From Otis tarda (Eukaryota; Chordata; Aves; Otidiformes; Otididae): a stretch of 64,000 bases of DNA. Below the pieces are notes generated by a model. It did not search any database, was not told where the DNA came from, and saw only the letters and a list, made by a program, of their open reading frames with translations. How positions within the stretch are numbered: position 1 is the first letter of the stretch; each line of letters opens with the position of its first letter. Where the stretch lies: assembly GCA_026413225.1 (NCBI GenBank), contig CM048552.1, positions 166,544,053-166,608,052 of the forward strand, read 5' to 3'. The position numbers and the translations under genes are program-made. Shown here in pieces: positions 34,865 through 45,905 of this stretch.

Positions 34865-35729
34865 GGAGGTAAGGAAAGAAATATCTCCTCCATAATGTGT
34901 TCCTGTGGCTTGCTATGACATATTTCTTTCATGAAGGAAGTATTCCATAATGTGTTCTGGATGCCCAACACCAAGCCAATTCCCACAGTAGTTGTTCTAG
35001 AGGAGCAGAAGTAAAAGTGAGGGAGTCACAGAGGCTAAACTGTCTGTTCTGGGATCATTTTTCATCTGCTGAGGCTAGAGGCATCCTGATCTCCTTTTAG
35101 CATGACATCCAAGTGTACATGATCTTATGTCCTCCTTAGATTCACCTAGAAGGGAAATCAAAAGTACAAGTAGGTGGGAACTGTGATTTGTACTAACAGC
35201 TCTCCCCACCTCAAGGATCAGGGACCAGACTGCAGTAGAGAATGCATGATCCATGGTTAAGATGCAACTGAAGAGTTGAAAAAACTGAGTTAAGTTCTCT
35301 GAAGAATGAATAAAGTCCATTAAATCCTCCAGCTTATGAATGATGCTGCTAAGGAATCTTGCACAAGAAGAAATAACATGTTCCAGAAAGCAAATATTCC
35401 TATGAGAAAGAAAAATTTAGATTTACATGATTTGGCTTCTATGAGTTTCTATATGAGTGAGAAAGAATAATTTCATATTGCAGGATAATTATCCTAATTA
35501 AAGTGTGTAGAAATAAAAGTGGGAGGAAATGCACCTTCATATCTTTTTAAGAATACAGACATGAAAAACATCAACTTGTTCTTAATGTGAACTACCCAAT
35601 GTTATGACTCACTTTATGATTAATGTAGTTCTTATTATGTAAGGCTGTTTATATCTTCTTCCAAACCCTTGTTATTTTTTTTTTCATAGCCTTTTATTTG
35701 GCCTCCACACTTGAAAAAAACCTCTGTGT

Positions 35730-36106
35730 TGTCATGGTTTGGTCCTACTCAGCAGACCACACAGTCGCTCACTCTCCCCCTCACTGCTCCTAGCAGTCGG
35801 ATAGGGAGAACTGGTGAAAAAAAAAAAAAAGAAGGCAAAGCTCATGGGTTGAGATAAAAAACAGAGGAAAAGAAAACAGATATGGAAAACAAACAAACAA
35901 AAAAAACCCCCAACAACAGAAAATACTTAAGCACATAATTTACAGTACAGTAGCTCAGGGTGGATCCTGATGCCCAGCTTCCTACTCCAGCTGTTGGCTA
36001 ACTAGTAAACTATCCCAGTTGTGTACCCCAGCCACAGGTGCCACCAGCTCCAGTTCCTTTCCCAGCTCAGGTGAAAATTAACTCTACCCTAACCAGAACC
36101 AGGAAA
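35730..36106 (-). mobile_element. LTR-B copy 2, ERV-L-like solo LTR
   Basis: A minus-strand LTR of about 377 bases. The plus-strand reading starts TGTCATGGTTTGGTCC and ends TAACCAGAACCAGGAAA. Its right end is the reverse of the 5' end of the 17340 copy (GAACTGGAGCTGGTGG, AGCCAACAGCTGGAGTA and CTGGTTCTGGTTAGG blocks on minus). The promoter middle of the 17340 copy (CRE-like, TATA) is missing here. The flanks TGTGT and TATAC agree at three of five bases, so a target duplication is only possible. Confidence 0.8.
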
Positions 36107-39100
36107 TATACTTTATTTTGTAAGGCATTCTAGTTGGGTGGACCAACTAAACATAACACACTAAATCTCCCTTTGTCTCTTTATGTAGTGATTGACTAAT
36201 TCAAAATATACAGAGAGATGTTATATTGACTCTACAACTGTCTGCTCCCAAGCAAATTGCCTAATAATTTGTCAGTAGTTCAATTCATTCCTTTTATATG
36301 ACTCCTACATTCCTGACTGTATAGTGACATAGCTTCAAATAAAGGATATAGTAGCATCTTGTCCCCGAATGCCTTATATTCTAACAGTTAAGACATTTCC
36401 TGGAGTTGAGGAAAGTTGAATTTTCCTCAGGTTTTGGAGAAAAATGGAACCCAAGTTTCTCATTGCTGAGCACAAGACCCTAGCAACTTTCTGTTTTTTG
36501 CCTGATGGATACTAGTGCTGGCTACCTTTGATAAATGCGCCCGTTCAGTTCAGTGCCTACTGAAGGACAGTCATCAATACTGGACATTTCTTTCAGCTAG
36601 CTCTAGGCAGTGCTTCATTGAGCACATAGACTTTTTGTGGCTTATGCTTTGGATTATTCTAACTTAATGGACTATCAAGGGAACCCAGGCACATTCAGCT
36701 TACAAGGTGTCATGCATCTCACATGCACAAATGCTGAGTCAAGGATAGTTATACTTTTAAGCAAAAGATAAAATCAGTGTTTCCAAAGAAAAAAAGTAAT
36801 TCTGTCCTAAAGACAGTATTTAAGCAAACTCAGATAAATCAATCTTTGTAAAATCTCTTCCTCTTTTTAGCTAGCTAAAATTAACTTACATTAATTGTTT
36901 GGTTTTGATGTTGTTTGTTTTGTTTTTTTTTTTATTAATTACAATGTCTAACTTATATGATCCAAATCTTGAGGCAAAGTATAAAAACCATGACCAATCT
37001 CAGACATTAAACCAAAAATAATAAGAAGGTAATAATGATGAGCAAGACTCAGTATCATTTCAGTTATATGAGATACACTGATTTATTTCCAGCTTAAATG
37101 AAACAAAGTAACAAAGCAATAGAGATATGATTTAAGTAGCTGCCTGTTCATAACCTCAGGCCAATCTGGTGACATTTGTAAGACACAAACCTCCAGTCTT
37201 TAGAATTCCTCTAATTTGCAGAGTGTTCAGTACACATTTGCCTGTGCTCAGATTTTTCTTGTCAGTTTTTGCTTTTAACTTGCAGTATTATTAGTGTCCT
37301 ATTGACTGTGTTTAAATATCTTTCTCATGGATAGATCCAGGTAAAACTGGCTTCTCTTTGCTTAATTGCTAATTACCTGGCTAAACTATGAATCTCTAGT
37401 GTCTTGTCTCTTGTTTATTTACCGTATCAGTTGTGTCCTCATTTTATATTATCTCACAACTATTTACAATATTCATCAACAGTAATCAAGAGCCTGATCA
37501 AATCTGCATCTCTTTGTTTCAAAATTATTGTGGTTGTTCATTAAAAGAGAGGGCTAAGAAAGCAAAAGCATCCAGTATGTTGGTTTCCTAATTTAAGCAA
37601 AATGGAGTCTCAACAAACAAGATTGTTTACTTTGGCTTTATTCTGGCACAAAGAGATTTAAGTTTTCTTACAAACAACAAAAATAGTTGTTTATGCATTA
37701 AATAGATATTTTATTTAGACTAATAAGTATAATGGATTGTTTAATTACAGATTTATACATGTGAAATAGAATGCAACTTTCATTTTGGCTGTTAACATTG
37801 CTCATTATTACCTCTGTCCAAAAAATAAAATATCTCTTTCCTTACAATGTTGAGTCTTTTTTTTTAACCTAATATATGATATTTGTCACTACTCGCTGTT
37901 TAATAAAGCACGTAGGTTCAGAAAATAAAAGCTTGATCTCATGTTGTATTGCATCAGTTTTACTTTTAGGCTGCTTACATGGGATTACACAATACAGTCT
38001 ATTTACCTTTTTTTTGGTTAAAAAAAAATGCAACAATTTTATGTGCAGATAAACTTGGAAATACAGGGGAAAAAAAAGAGGTTGTTTGGTTTTTATGCTT
38101 ACAGCTAAAAGTTTTTATTTTGTGTATATTTATACATATATATAAAGTATATTTTATTTTAACCTTTTGACTTCTTTTAATGCTTTTGTTTCAAACCAAT
38201 GCCCTTGTTATAGATATTCCTGCAATCTTTTCATAAAGTCATTGTACTAGCTTCAAGCACATGAAGTAGTAGTTTCCCTTCAACAAACGTCCTGCCATTT
38301 TCATTTTCCTATAATTATTACTTTTACAGGTATACAATTTGTCGTGCTATGATGTGGAGCTCTCATTGGTACAAGGAATAATAGATTACAACTTCTTTGG
38401 TCTATTCCATTTAACAGACAGAATTTTCCTCTCGTAGTTAGATGGTTCTGTTCATTCTTTCTGTCCATCCTGAAGACTGACCTCTTTGTTTTATTCTGAA
38501 TGCTATCTGATAACTTTTTCATTAGAAGAAAAAAAAATCCCGTAAGGCAGTTTTCTGAGCCAATTACAGTTTTGCAAGTAAACTCCAATGGGAGAACACC
38601 TGTTTTACCCGTCTGTGAGCTGTTGCTATTGCTCATATTGGAAAAGTGTCTGTGCATTGCAGAGGATAGGAAGAAAAGTGAGAAAAAAAAAAAAAAAAAA
38701 GAAAGCTACTACATACCTACTCGATTTTCTGGTCAAGATGAGAGTGAGCCCAGGGAAATACATTTGTAACCTTAGATGATTTTTCATCGGGTTCTGAAGT
38801 AATCATTCTCTTTGTTCTTCATGACTGGTCTATGTATGGAGCAAGGTAAACTCTCAGAATTATCTCATATGTTTCTTTTTTGTTTCCATCAGTGTTCTCT
38901 ATCCAATGTTTTTGTGGATTTTTTATTCCCTTGTGTCCTACTGGAGGTACTTCTTGATTTATATATATTCTTCTAAATTTACTCCAGCATTAACTTATTT
39001 TCTTTGCACATGAGCAAATAGCTGTCTTTTGCTAAAGTTAATTTTAGTTCATAGGATTTTAAAAGAGACTTCTGTGGTCATAGTTTTCTTCTGCCTGTAG

Positions 39101-40066
39101 CAGAAGAGTTTCTCACTTTTTTATTACTGCAGCAGTATCTCTGATGTATCAGACAAGCAGAAGAGATGAACAGATTAGCACTGTAGTTATTCATGAAGGA
39201 AAACAATGAAAGTTATAATAGGTGGTGGTTTTTTTTAAATTAACTTTGTATTTTACTAATTTCTGGGTACATGCAGTAGGTAATTTCTACTTTATTAAAA
39301 ACAAATGGAGTAGGACTGAACGTAAAATAAGCAAAAGGAAAATTCTGTAGCATTGCTTCACAAGTAAGCCTGACGTTTCAATATTATTGAGATTTCTGTG
39401 TGACTGAAGAAGCAACTGAAAGGCAATCCAACCTTGGTATATTTATTAAAGTCATAAATTTTTCATTTTTTATGAATTTCATTTTAGCCTGAATTTTTCT
39501 CTACGTAAAAAATATGAGAAAGAAATCCTTCAGTCTCTGGGTATTCTAAGCCTTACCTCAATAGCTTTTACTCTTTTGGAGCTGACAGCTCCTATTCATC
39601 AGCAAAGAGAGCTTAGGTAGCCTTGATAGCTCTGCATCCATGCAGTAGAATCTTTTCTCTGGCAGAAGAAGAACGTAAGCAAGGAAAAAAATTAATCTTT
39701 CAGATTTAGAACTATAAAATGAACTATTTAAACCTGAGCTAGTTGTCTTAAGCTCTCTGTATAGTTAATAGAATTAGGCACCTTCAGAACACAGCTCATC
39801 TCATTCTGTCTAGCTATGATAGATTAAGAGTCACTCCAAGGAGATGCCTGCTTTCTTCATTGCCTATAAGGAATCATGAAGTGCCTAACTAAGACTCAGA
39901 CATCTAATTCTTAGGTGCTTACGTTGGTAAAATTAAATCAAGAATAGGATTTTTTTTTTAATGTAATCACAGCTGTTCTGCTGCCCGAAGGTTCATGGAA
40001 TTTAAAAAGGATAGAAGAAACAAGGAAAATTTAGAAAAAAACAAGGATATCTGTACATAAAAGATA
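36107..40066. other. AT-rich unique sequence
   Basis: About 4 kb without a recognised gene or transposon. It has an A-run at about 38684-38700 and several short A/T runs. A 118-codon minus-strand frame (38657-38301) has no recognisable motif and I do not call it a gene. Confidence 0.6.
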
Positions 40067-40407
40067 GAATCATAGAATAGTTAGGATTGGAAGGGACCTT
40101 TAAAGGTCATCTAGTCCAAACCCCCCTGCAAGGACCAGCAACATCTCCAACTAGACCAGGTTACTCAGAGCCCTGTCCAACCTGGCCTTGAATGTTTCCA
40201 GGGATGAGGCATCAACTCCCTCTCCAGGCAACTTGTGCCAGTGTTCTACCACATTCATTGTAAAAAAATTTTCCTAATATCTAATCTAAATCTACCTCCC
40301 TCTATTTTGAAACTATTACCCCTCGTCCTATCACAATAAGCCCTACTGAAGAGTTTCTCCACATCTTTCTTATAAGCCCCCTTTAGGTACTGGAAGGCTG
40401 CTGTCAT
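40067..40407 (-). mobile_element. CR1 3' fragment
   Basis: A 5'-truncated minus-strand CR1 starting TAGAATCATAGAATAGTTAG and ending within TAGGTACTGGAAGGCTGCTG. It belongs to the same subfamily as the nested copy at 18831 (CAAGGACCAGC variant). Confidence 0.92.
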
Positions 40408-40651
40408 GAAGAAAAACTTTAGGGATAGGATTCAATTTTAAAATTACCCACATTCTGTACTGCTTGAGACATTATTGAGCATCCACGATACCTCTTTAGA
40501 ACTGGTAGATATGACACAGGACTTGAAGGAGATCCATCTCCTTCTTAAATGACAACTGAACAAAGGTGGAACTACTTTGAGCATGCAAAATGGCATTAAA
40601 TATCTTTGACTAAGCATCTGCGTGGGATTCAATTTTCCCTAACTTTATGTA
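40408..40651. other. Short unique spacer
   Basis: Sequence between a CR1 and an LTR. No feature recognised. Confidence 0.6.
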
Positions 40652-41803
40652 TGTTGTAGTTTAGCCCCACCGGGACCAAACTACTCAGTCGCTGTCTCTC
40701 TCTCTCACTCCCTGCTCCCTCTGAGGGAACAGGGAGGGATAATATAAGAAAAAAAAAAAAAGGCTCAAGGTTTGAAATAAAGACAGGGAGAGATCCTTAA
40801 AATTACCGTTACGGGCAAAACAGGCTGGACTTGGGGAAAACTATTTGTTTATTATTTAAAAAAAAAAAAAAATGCAGGATGATGTGGAAGAGAACAAAGT
40901 AACTTCCCCGCACCCCTCCTTCTTCCTGGGCTTAACTTAATTTCAATTATCTCTACCTTCTTCCCCCCTCATGAGGCACAGGGCGGGAATAGGGAATAGG
41001 GGTAATGGTCAGTTCATCACATGTCGCTTTACACCACTCCTTTCTCCTTGGGGGGAAGAACTCCTTACATTTCTTTCTGGCTCCAGCGTGGGGTCCCTCC
41101 AACAGCCTACAGTCCTTCCTGAACTGCTCCAATGTGGGTCGTTTTTCCATGGGGTGCATCCCAGCATGGGCCCTTCATGCGCCACAGCCTCCTTCAGACA
41201 TCCGCCTGCCCCAGTGTGGGGAGCTCCATAGGCCGCAGGTGGATCTGTGCTCCTCCGTGGGCCTCCATGGGCTGCAGGGGGACAGCCTGCTCCACCATGG
41301 TCATCACCACAGGCTGCAGGGGAATCTTAGCCAGGAGCAGCATTAGTCCTCCCCCTCCTTCTTCACTGACCTTGGCGTCTGCAGCCATTTCTCTCACAAG
41401 AAAATCTTCACAATTGGCTCAGGCAGACGCCTCTCAGGTTCTCTCCACATCTCCTCTCCTCTCCACTTTTGCAGCCGGGCCGGACCGAGTTGGGCTGAGA
41501 AGGGAGGCCAGAGGGTGAGGGCTGCAAGAGCCACAAGGCTTGTGCCTACCTCTCTCTGCCCCCGCTTCAGCTTCTTCACATCTTTTTTTTTCCTTTTTCT
41601 TTTTTTTTCTGTTTTTCCCCTTCTTAAATACATTATTGCAGAGGTGTTATCAGGGAACATTCTGCTACCAATTGGCTCAGCTCGGGCCAGCAGTGCGTCC
41701 GCCCTAGGCCTGGTTGAGTGCACTGGACAAAGGGGAAACAACTTCTAGCAGCTTCTTACAGACGCTGCCACCATAGCCCCCCTCATTAAATAAAACCAGG
41801 ACA
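40652..41803 (-). mobile_element. LTR-A copy 5, most diverged copy
   Basis: A 1152-bp minus-strand LTR. The plus-strand reading starts TGTTGTAGTTTAGCCCC and ends AAATAAAACCAGGACA. It keeps an AATAAA on minus (plus 40848-40853) and the LTR-A block order, but differs at many sites and lacks the CTGTCCCAGCGGGCCC block of copies 2 to 4. A TATGT direct repeat lies one base outside each end (40646-40650 and 41805-41809) and may be its target duplication. It is probably the oldest of the five copies. Confidence 0.88.
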
Positions 41804-43964
41804 ATATGTCTACAATGAAGGTACCTGTATGCAAACTAGTTGTCTGAGCTCTCATTTTGCTCAACAGAGATTAAGGGAAGAGACAGCCCATAAGCATGTA
41901 GTGCCTTTTTTTTTCGATGTTCTAGTTATAAAACATACCTGTTGATTTGCATCACATCATGCTGACACTGGCTTTAAGAGAAAGCCATACCCTCTGGAGT
42001 GGCAGGATAATCTAGGATACCTGAAATGGCACTGAAATAATTTGATTAAGGTATTAGTATATATGTACATGTGTGTGTGTGTGTGTATGTGTGTGTGTGT
42101 GTATATATGCATGTGTATGTGTTTGCATGTGCGTTCCCATATATGGACAAACCCTCAGAACATTCTAATAATATTGTGTACATAAGTAGAAACATTTTAG
42201 AGCTAAAAAAGGCAGGGAGAAAGAATTTAAAATAATATCCATGTGAGTATACATTTCTGTATGTGTACAGAAATATGAAAAAAAAGAACTATATATGAAT
42301 AAAAAAAAGAGAAAAAAATAACACTGTAGTTCAAATTTACATGAGACACTATTCTTACACTTATTCCCCCCCCCTTTTTTTCTTTTCTGCTGCATTTGAA
42401 CTCATTTAACACACAATTTCTTTGGTGTAGTATCCTTGTTTCTGTAAGGTACTAATCATACTCATGGGTAGTATAAAACTAATAAATAACAGCCCTCATG
42501 GACTTGAGCAGAAAGCAATCATACTGCTAAGTAGGAAATTTTCAAAGAAAGAAATGTGGATACAAGACAGCTATCACTATAGAAATACTGAAATCCTTTT
42601 TCACATTCAGGGAGGACACTAGGGCCTAAGCTCATGTGAAAGAAAAGGTCCAGAAATCCTTTTGGAGATTTTTAGACTACTGATATGATTTTAAATACTC
42701 ATTGTGTCAAACATATCGATCAAAACATCCTAAACAACTGTTACATCCTTTGCAAATAACACAAAGACCTTGGTAAAACGTATTGACTAATGTCTCTTAC
42801 TTAAAAATCACCGTCTATTTCCTCATGGTGCATGGGCTTGCTATTTATTTTTTCTTGTAAGACATATCGACAGTAAACATTAATTCATCAGGAACAGCAG
42901 AAATGAAAGACAAATCTTTTCTTTTGGTAGTCTGTGAAGTGTGCGTATGTGTTTATGTGTATGTGTGTATCTATCTATAACTATGTATTCTCACTTTTGA
43001 AATGCATTTTAGCAATACAGCAATGTCAGATTCACTGTGTTTGTGCTTCATCTCTTGGCTTTATCTGAGACCTTCATGATTACAACACCTCTTCCTGGTT
43101 TCTATACAACAGATCTGTCTAAGCTGTACGAGCAGTTCTCTAGGTTTACCTTATAGTCACTATAAGTAGGTAATGTCCTCTAAGACAGCATTTATCCAAC
43201 CAAATTATACTCCAGAGGTTGATGTCCATTCTGTCTTCTTCCAGTAACTTTATTAAAACTTCCCTCTGGAAATTTAACAATAAAAATAGTAGCAATATGT
43301 ATAACTTCTAAATACTGTTGATAGCATTACAAGGAGTACTTCAAAGACACTAGGCATTAAAATGCAGACCACGGTGTCTGCTGAGCTTTGCTTTTGTAGG
43401 ACTCTAGACACAATGGAGCCAGGTTTAGCTTTATCCATTCTGCTATTAATTTCTTACAAAGTTAGGAAAAAATATCCTAATTTGACACTTTAAATTTGCT
43501 ATGTTTCTTTTGGCTTAAACAATTATCTATAGGACTTTTACAATTAATTTTGCACCACACACTAACCCACAAGAATGCTTTAAGTCTCCGTGACCTTTTC
43601 TGCAGATTCTAGATTCTCACCAGAAATTGCCTTGTGCTAGTTAGTTTATTATCTTCTTATCTCAACATTTATAGAAAATCTGTCCTAGGATCATAATTTT
43701 TGTCAAAGCTACTGTTTGTTGGTAACATGTTTATCTTTGAACTGTGTGATCCTGGTAGCACCACTAAATGCTCAGTTTAGACCTCTTCCTATTCCATAGA
43801 TTCTTACACAGATTAAACTGCTGCTTGAGAAAATCAATTAGTTTTTAAACTAAAAGTACAGGCACAAGTTCTGCAAGATTTTTAACTACTAAATGCTTTG
43901 CTTCTTATTCATGTTAAAAATAAAATGCAAGAACTTAACTCTTTTTCTATACTGGCACAATCAT
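41804..43964. other. AT-rich unique sequence
   Basis: No gene or transposon recognised. It includes TG-rich microsatellites at 42057-42133 and about 42937-42985. Confidence 0.6.
42057..42133. repeat. (TG)n microsatellite
   Basis: Interrupted TG repeat with TA and CATG variants. Confidence 0.92.
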
Positions 43965-44207
43965 GAATCATAGAATGTTTCCAGGGATGGGGCATCTGCC
44001 AGGGAAACCTGTTCCAGTGTTCCACCACTCTCATTGTAAATTGTTTTTTTTCCTTATATCAAGTTTGAATCTACTTCCATCTATTTTAAAACCATTACCC
44101 CTCATCCTATCACAACAGACCCTGCCAAAGAGTTTCTTCTTGTCTGTCTTATGAGCCCCCTTTAGGTACTGGAAGGCTGCTATAAGGTCTCCTCGGAGCC
44201 TTCTCTT
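43965..44207 (-). mobile_element. CR1 3' fragment with internal deletion
   Basis: A minus-strand CR1. After the first part of the 3' repeat (ATCATAGAATG) it jumps directly to TTTCCAGGGATGGGGCATC, skipping the roughly 100 bases that normally lie between. It then continues to TAAGGTCTCCTCGGAGCC. The reversed reading has part of the ORF2 C-terminus. Confidence 0.88.
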
Positions 44208-45905
44208 ATTTTGAAAAAAAAAACACACTTGATAGTGAAATACCATTAACGGTAAAATACCATTAGTAGTAATATCTTTCTCCTGTGTTGAATTTCAGTT
44301 TATTTCTGAAATTCTGTAATCCTTCTTCAAGATAGTGTATCAATGTTAACCATATCAAAGCTGCAGAGGTTTAGGTTTTTTTTTTTTCTTTCCCCTTCAA
44401 TTATCCCCTCTCTTCTGTGAAAGAACAGATTTTTATAAGTAGGATTTTTTTTAATTATTTGTTTTAATTTTTGATAGCTACTTACATTGTTTAGTGTTGC
44501 ACTGACGGCATTAAGAGAACTACAAACTTCTAGTGCACAAAACAGGTGAGAAATAACTTCAGAATGACAGACATACATCACTGGAGAAAATACTTTCTGT
44601 TTGTTATCTTGTACAATAGAATATATGTTTCAATTTAAAAAGTAAGTCACTACATATTAAGGCTACAAACATATTCTGCTTTGTGACAGTAGGGTGCAGC
44701 CAAGGTATTACTGTCTACAGTTGTCTTCATTTAACAGTCTGATGATACTTTTACATCAGCAGATATATTTGGAAAAAGCGATGCAGGGAACTCCTTTAAG
44801 GGAAGTTATAGATGTAGTACTTGTAAGGTGCATCTTTTCAAGAGGATGGTGTTTGATTTTCTGTTATTGCTGGCAATTGATTAAATTGCCACACAAGCAA
44901 TAAGAGCAGGGTACAGAATCAAACCAAAAGTCATCAGTATACAGGTCACACAGCAGTAACCATAGACAGACCTTGAAAGAAAAGTAAGATAAGCAAAAAC
45001 ATATCTGATACGCCCACCTAAAACTCTTCCATTTTCCTGTCATTTTCAGCTAAGAAGATTTCTTGAGCTGTATTCTATTTTGTACATTTTGTCCTCTCAC
45101 TGTTGGTATTTTTTTTATTTGGGGTGGTCTTTTTTGAGCATATGTAATTTTCGCATCCACAAGGAAATCTTCTCAAGGTACTCACGGGATTACTGTCTAC
45201 TGACCAAAGAATCAATTGGGTTGGTTTTTTTAATGCATTTAAATGACACTATGCCTTCCTAAAGATTTGTAAATGTTTCTTTCTGATATGTTTCTTTCTT
45301 ACCAATGTATGCCATTTTGCTTTCTGTCATCATGGAGGAGAAAACTTACTGCAGCTCAGAATAAATGGTGAATTTATCAACTGGTACATCTCAGTTATAG
45401 CCTTTGTCACTTCTCCAGGATCTGTGTTGGTTTCAGAACATAGTTTAAATGTATATTTTGGAATTTTCGTTCATTGTGTGGAGAATATTTCTATTTTAGC
45501 TTTTATTTATTCATTGACTGTGCATTTTCAGTTACTTTTCCAGAGAATACTTAAAATCCTTAATATGATAATCAACTGCTACCAGAGTGGTTACATTTGT
45601 TCTTCTGGGATATTCTCACAGCTTTGACTGGCAGAGGCCCTTAGAATATATCCTCCTATGCATTCTGATTCACAGCAAATTTTCTCACATGTGCCTCAGT
45701 AGAGCCTTCATTTAAAACTACATAAACTGCCAGCAGAGTGTACTCAGTAAGAAAACTTCACTTCTGAAACAGATTGGAAAAAAAAATTCTTTAGTGGTCT
45801 TCAGAAGAAGTTGTTAGAGAACCAATTACTACAGGCTTCCATTCAGACTGAGCTTTGGTAAGAAATCATCTTTGGAGCCAACACTAAATGTTCTCTTGTT
45901 CTTTA
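44208..45905. other. Unique sequence
   Basis: No recognised transposon. It contains one weak minus-strand exon-like stretch (44486-44580). Confidence 0.6.
44486..44580 (-). other. Weak candidate exon (unidentified)
   Basis: On the minus strand, TTTTCTCCAG precedes and GTAAGTAG follows a 95-base stretch. It is open in one frame (MMYVCHSEVISHLFCALE onward, ending SATLNN) when entered with two bases of a split codon. No family recognised. A stretch like this is expected by chance at this scale. Confidence 0.15.

Larger units (their letters stand above)
30370..35729. other. AT-rich unique sequence
   Basis: About 5.4 kb without a recognised transposon or gene. It contains a GT/GC alternating tract (31837-31907), a short TATC repeat (about 33594-33617), an AT-rich run with AATAAT units (about 33240-33330), a GA repeat (34211-34236) and long A-runs (34738-34752, 34841-34864). 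Confidence 0.6.

Noticed and set aside
38301-38657. 118-codon minus-strand open frame
   Set aside because: No recognisable motif; it lies in unique AT-rich DNA and length alone is not enough.
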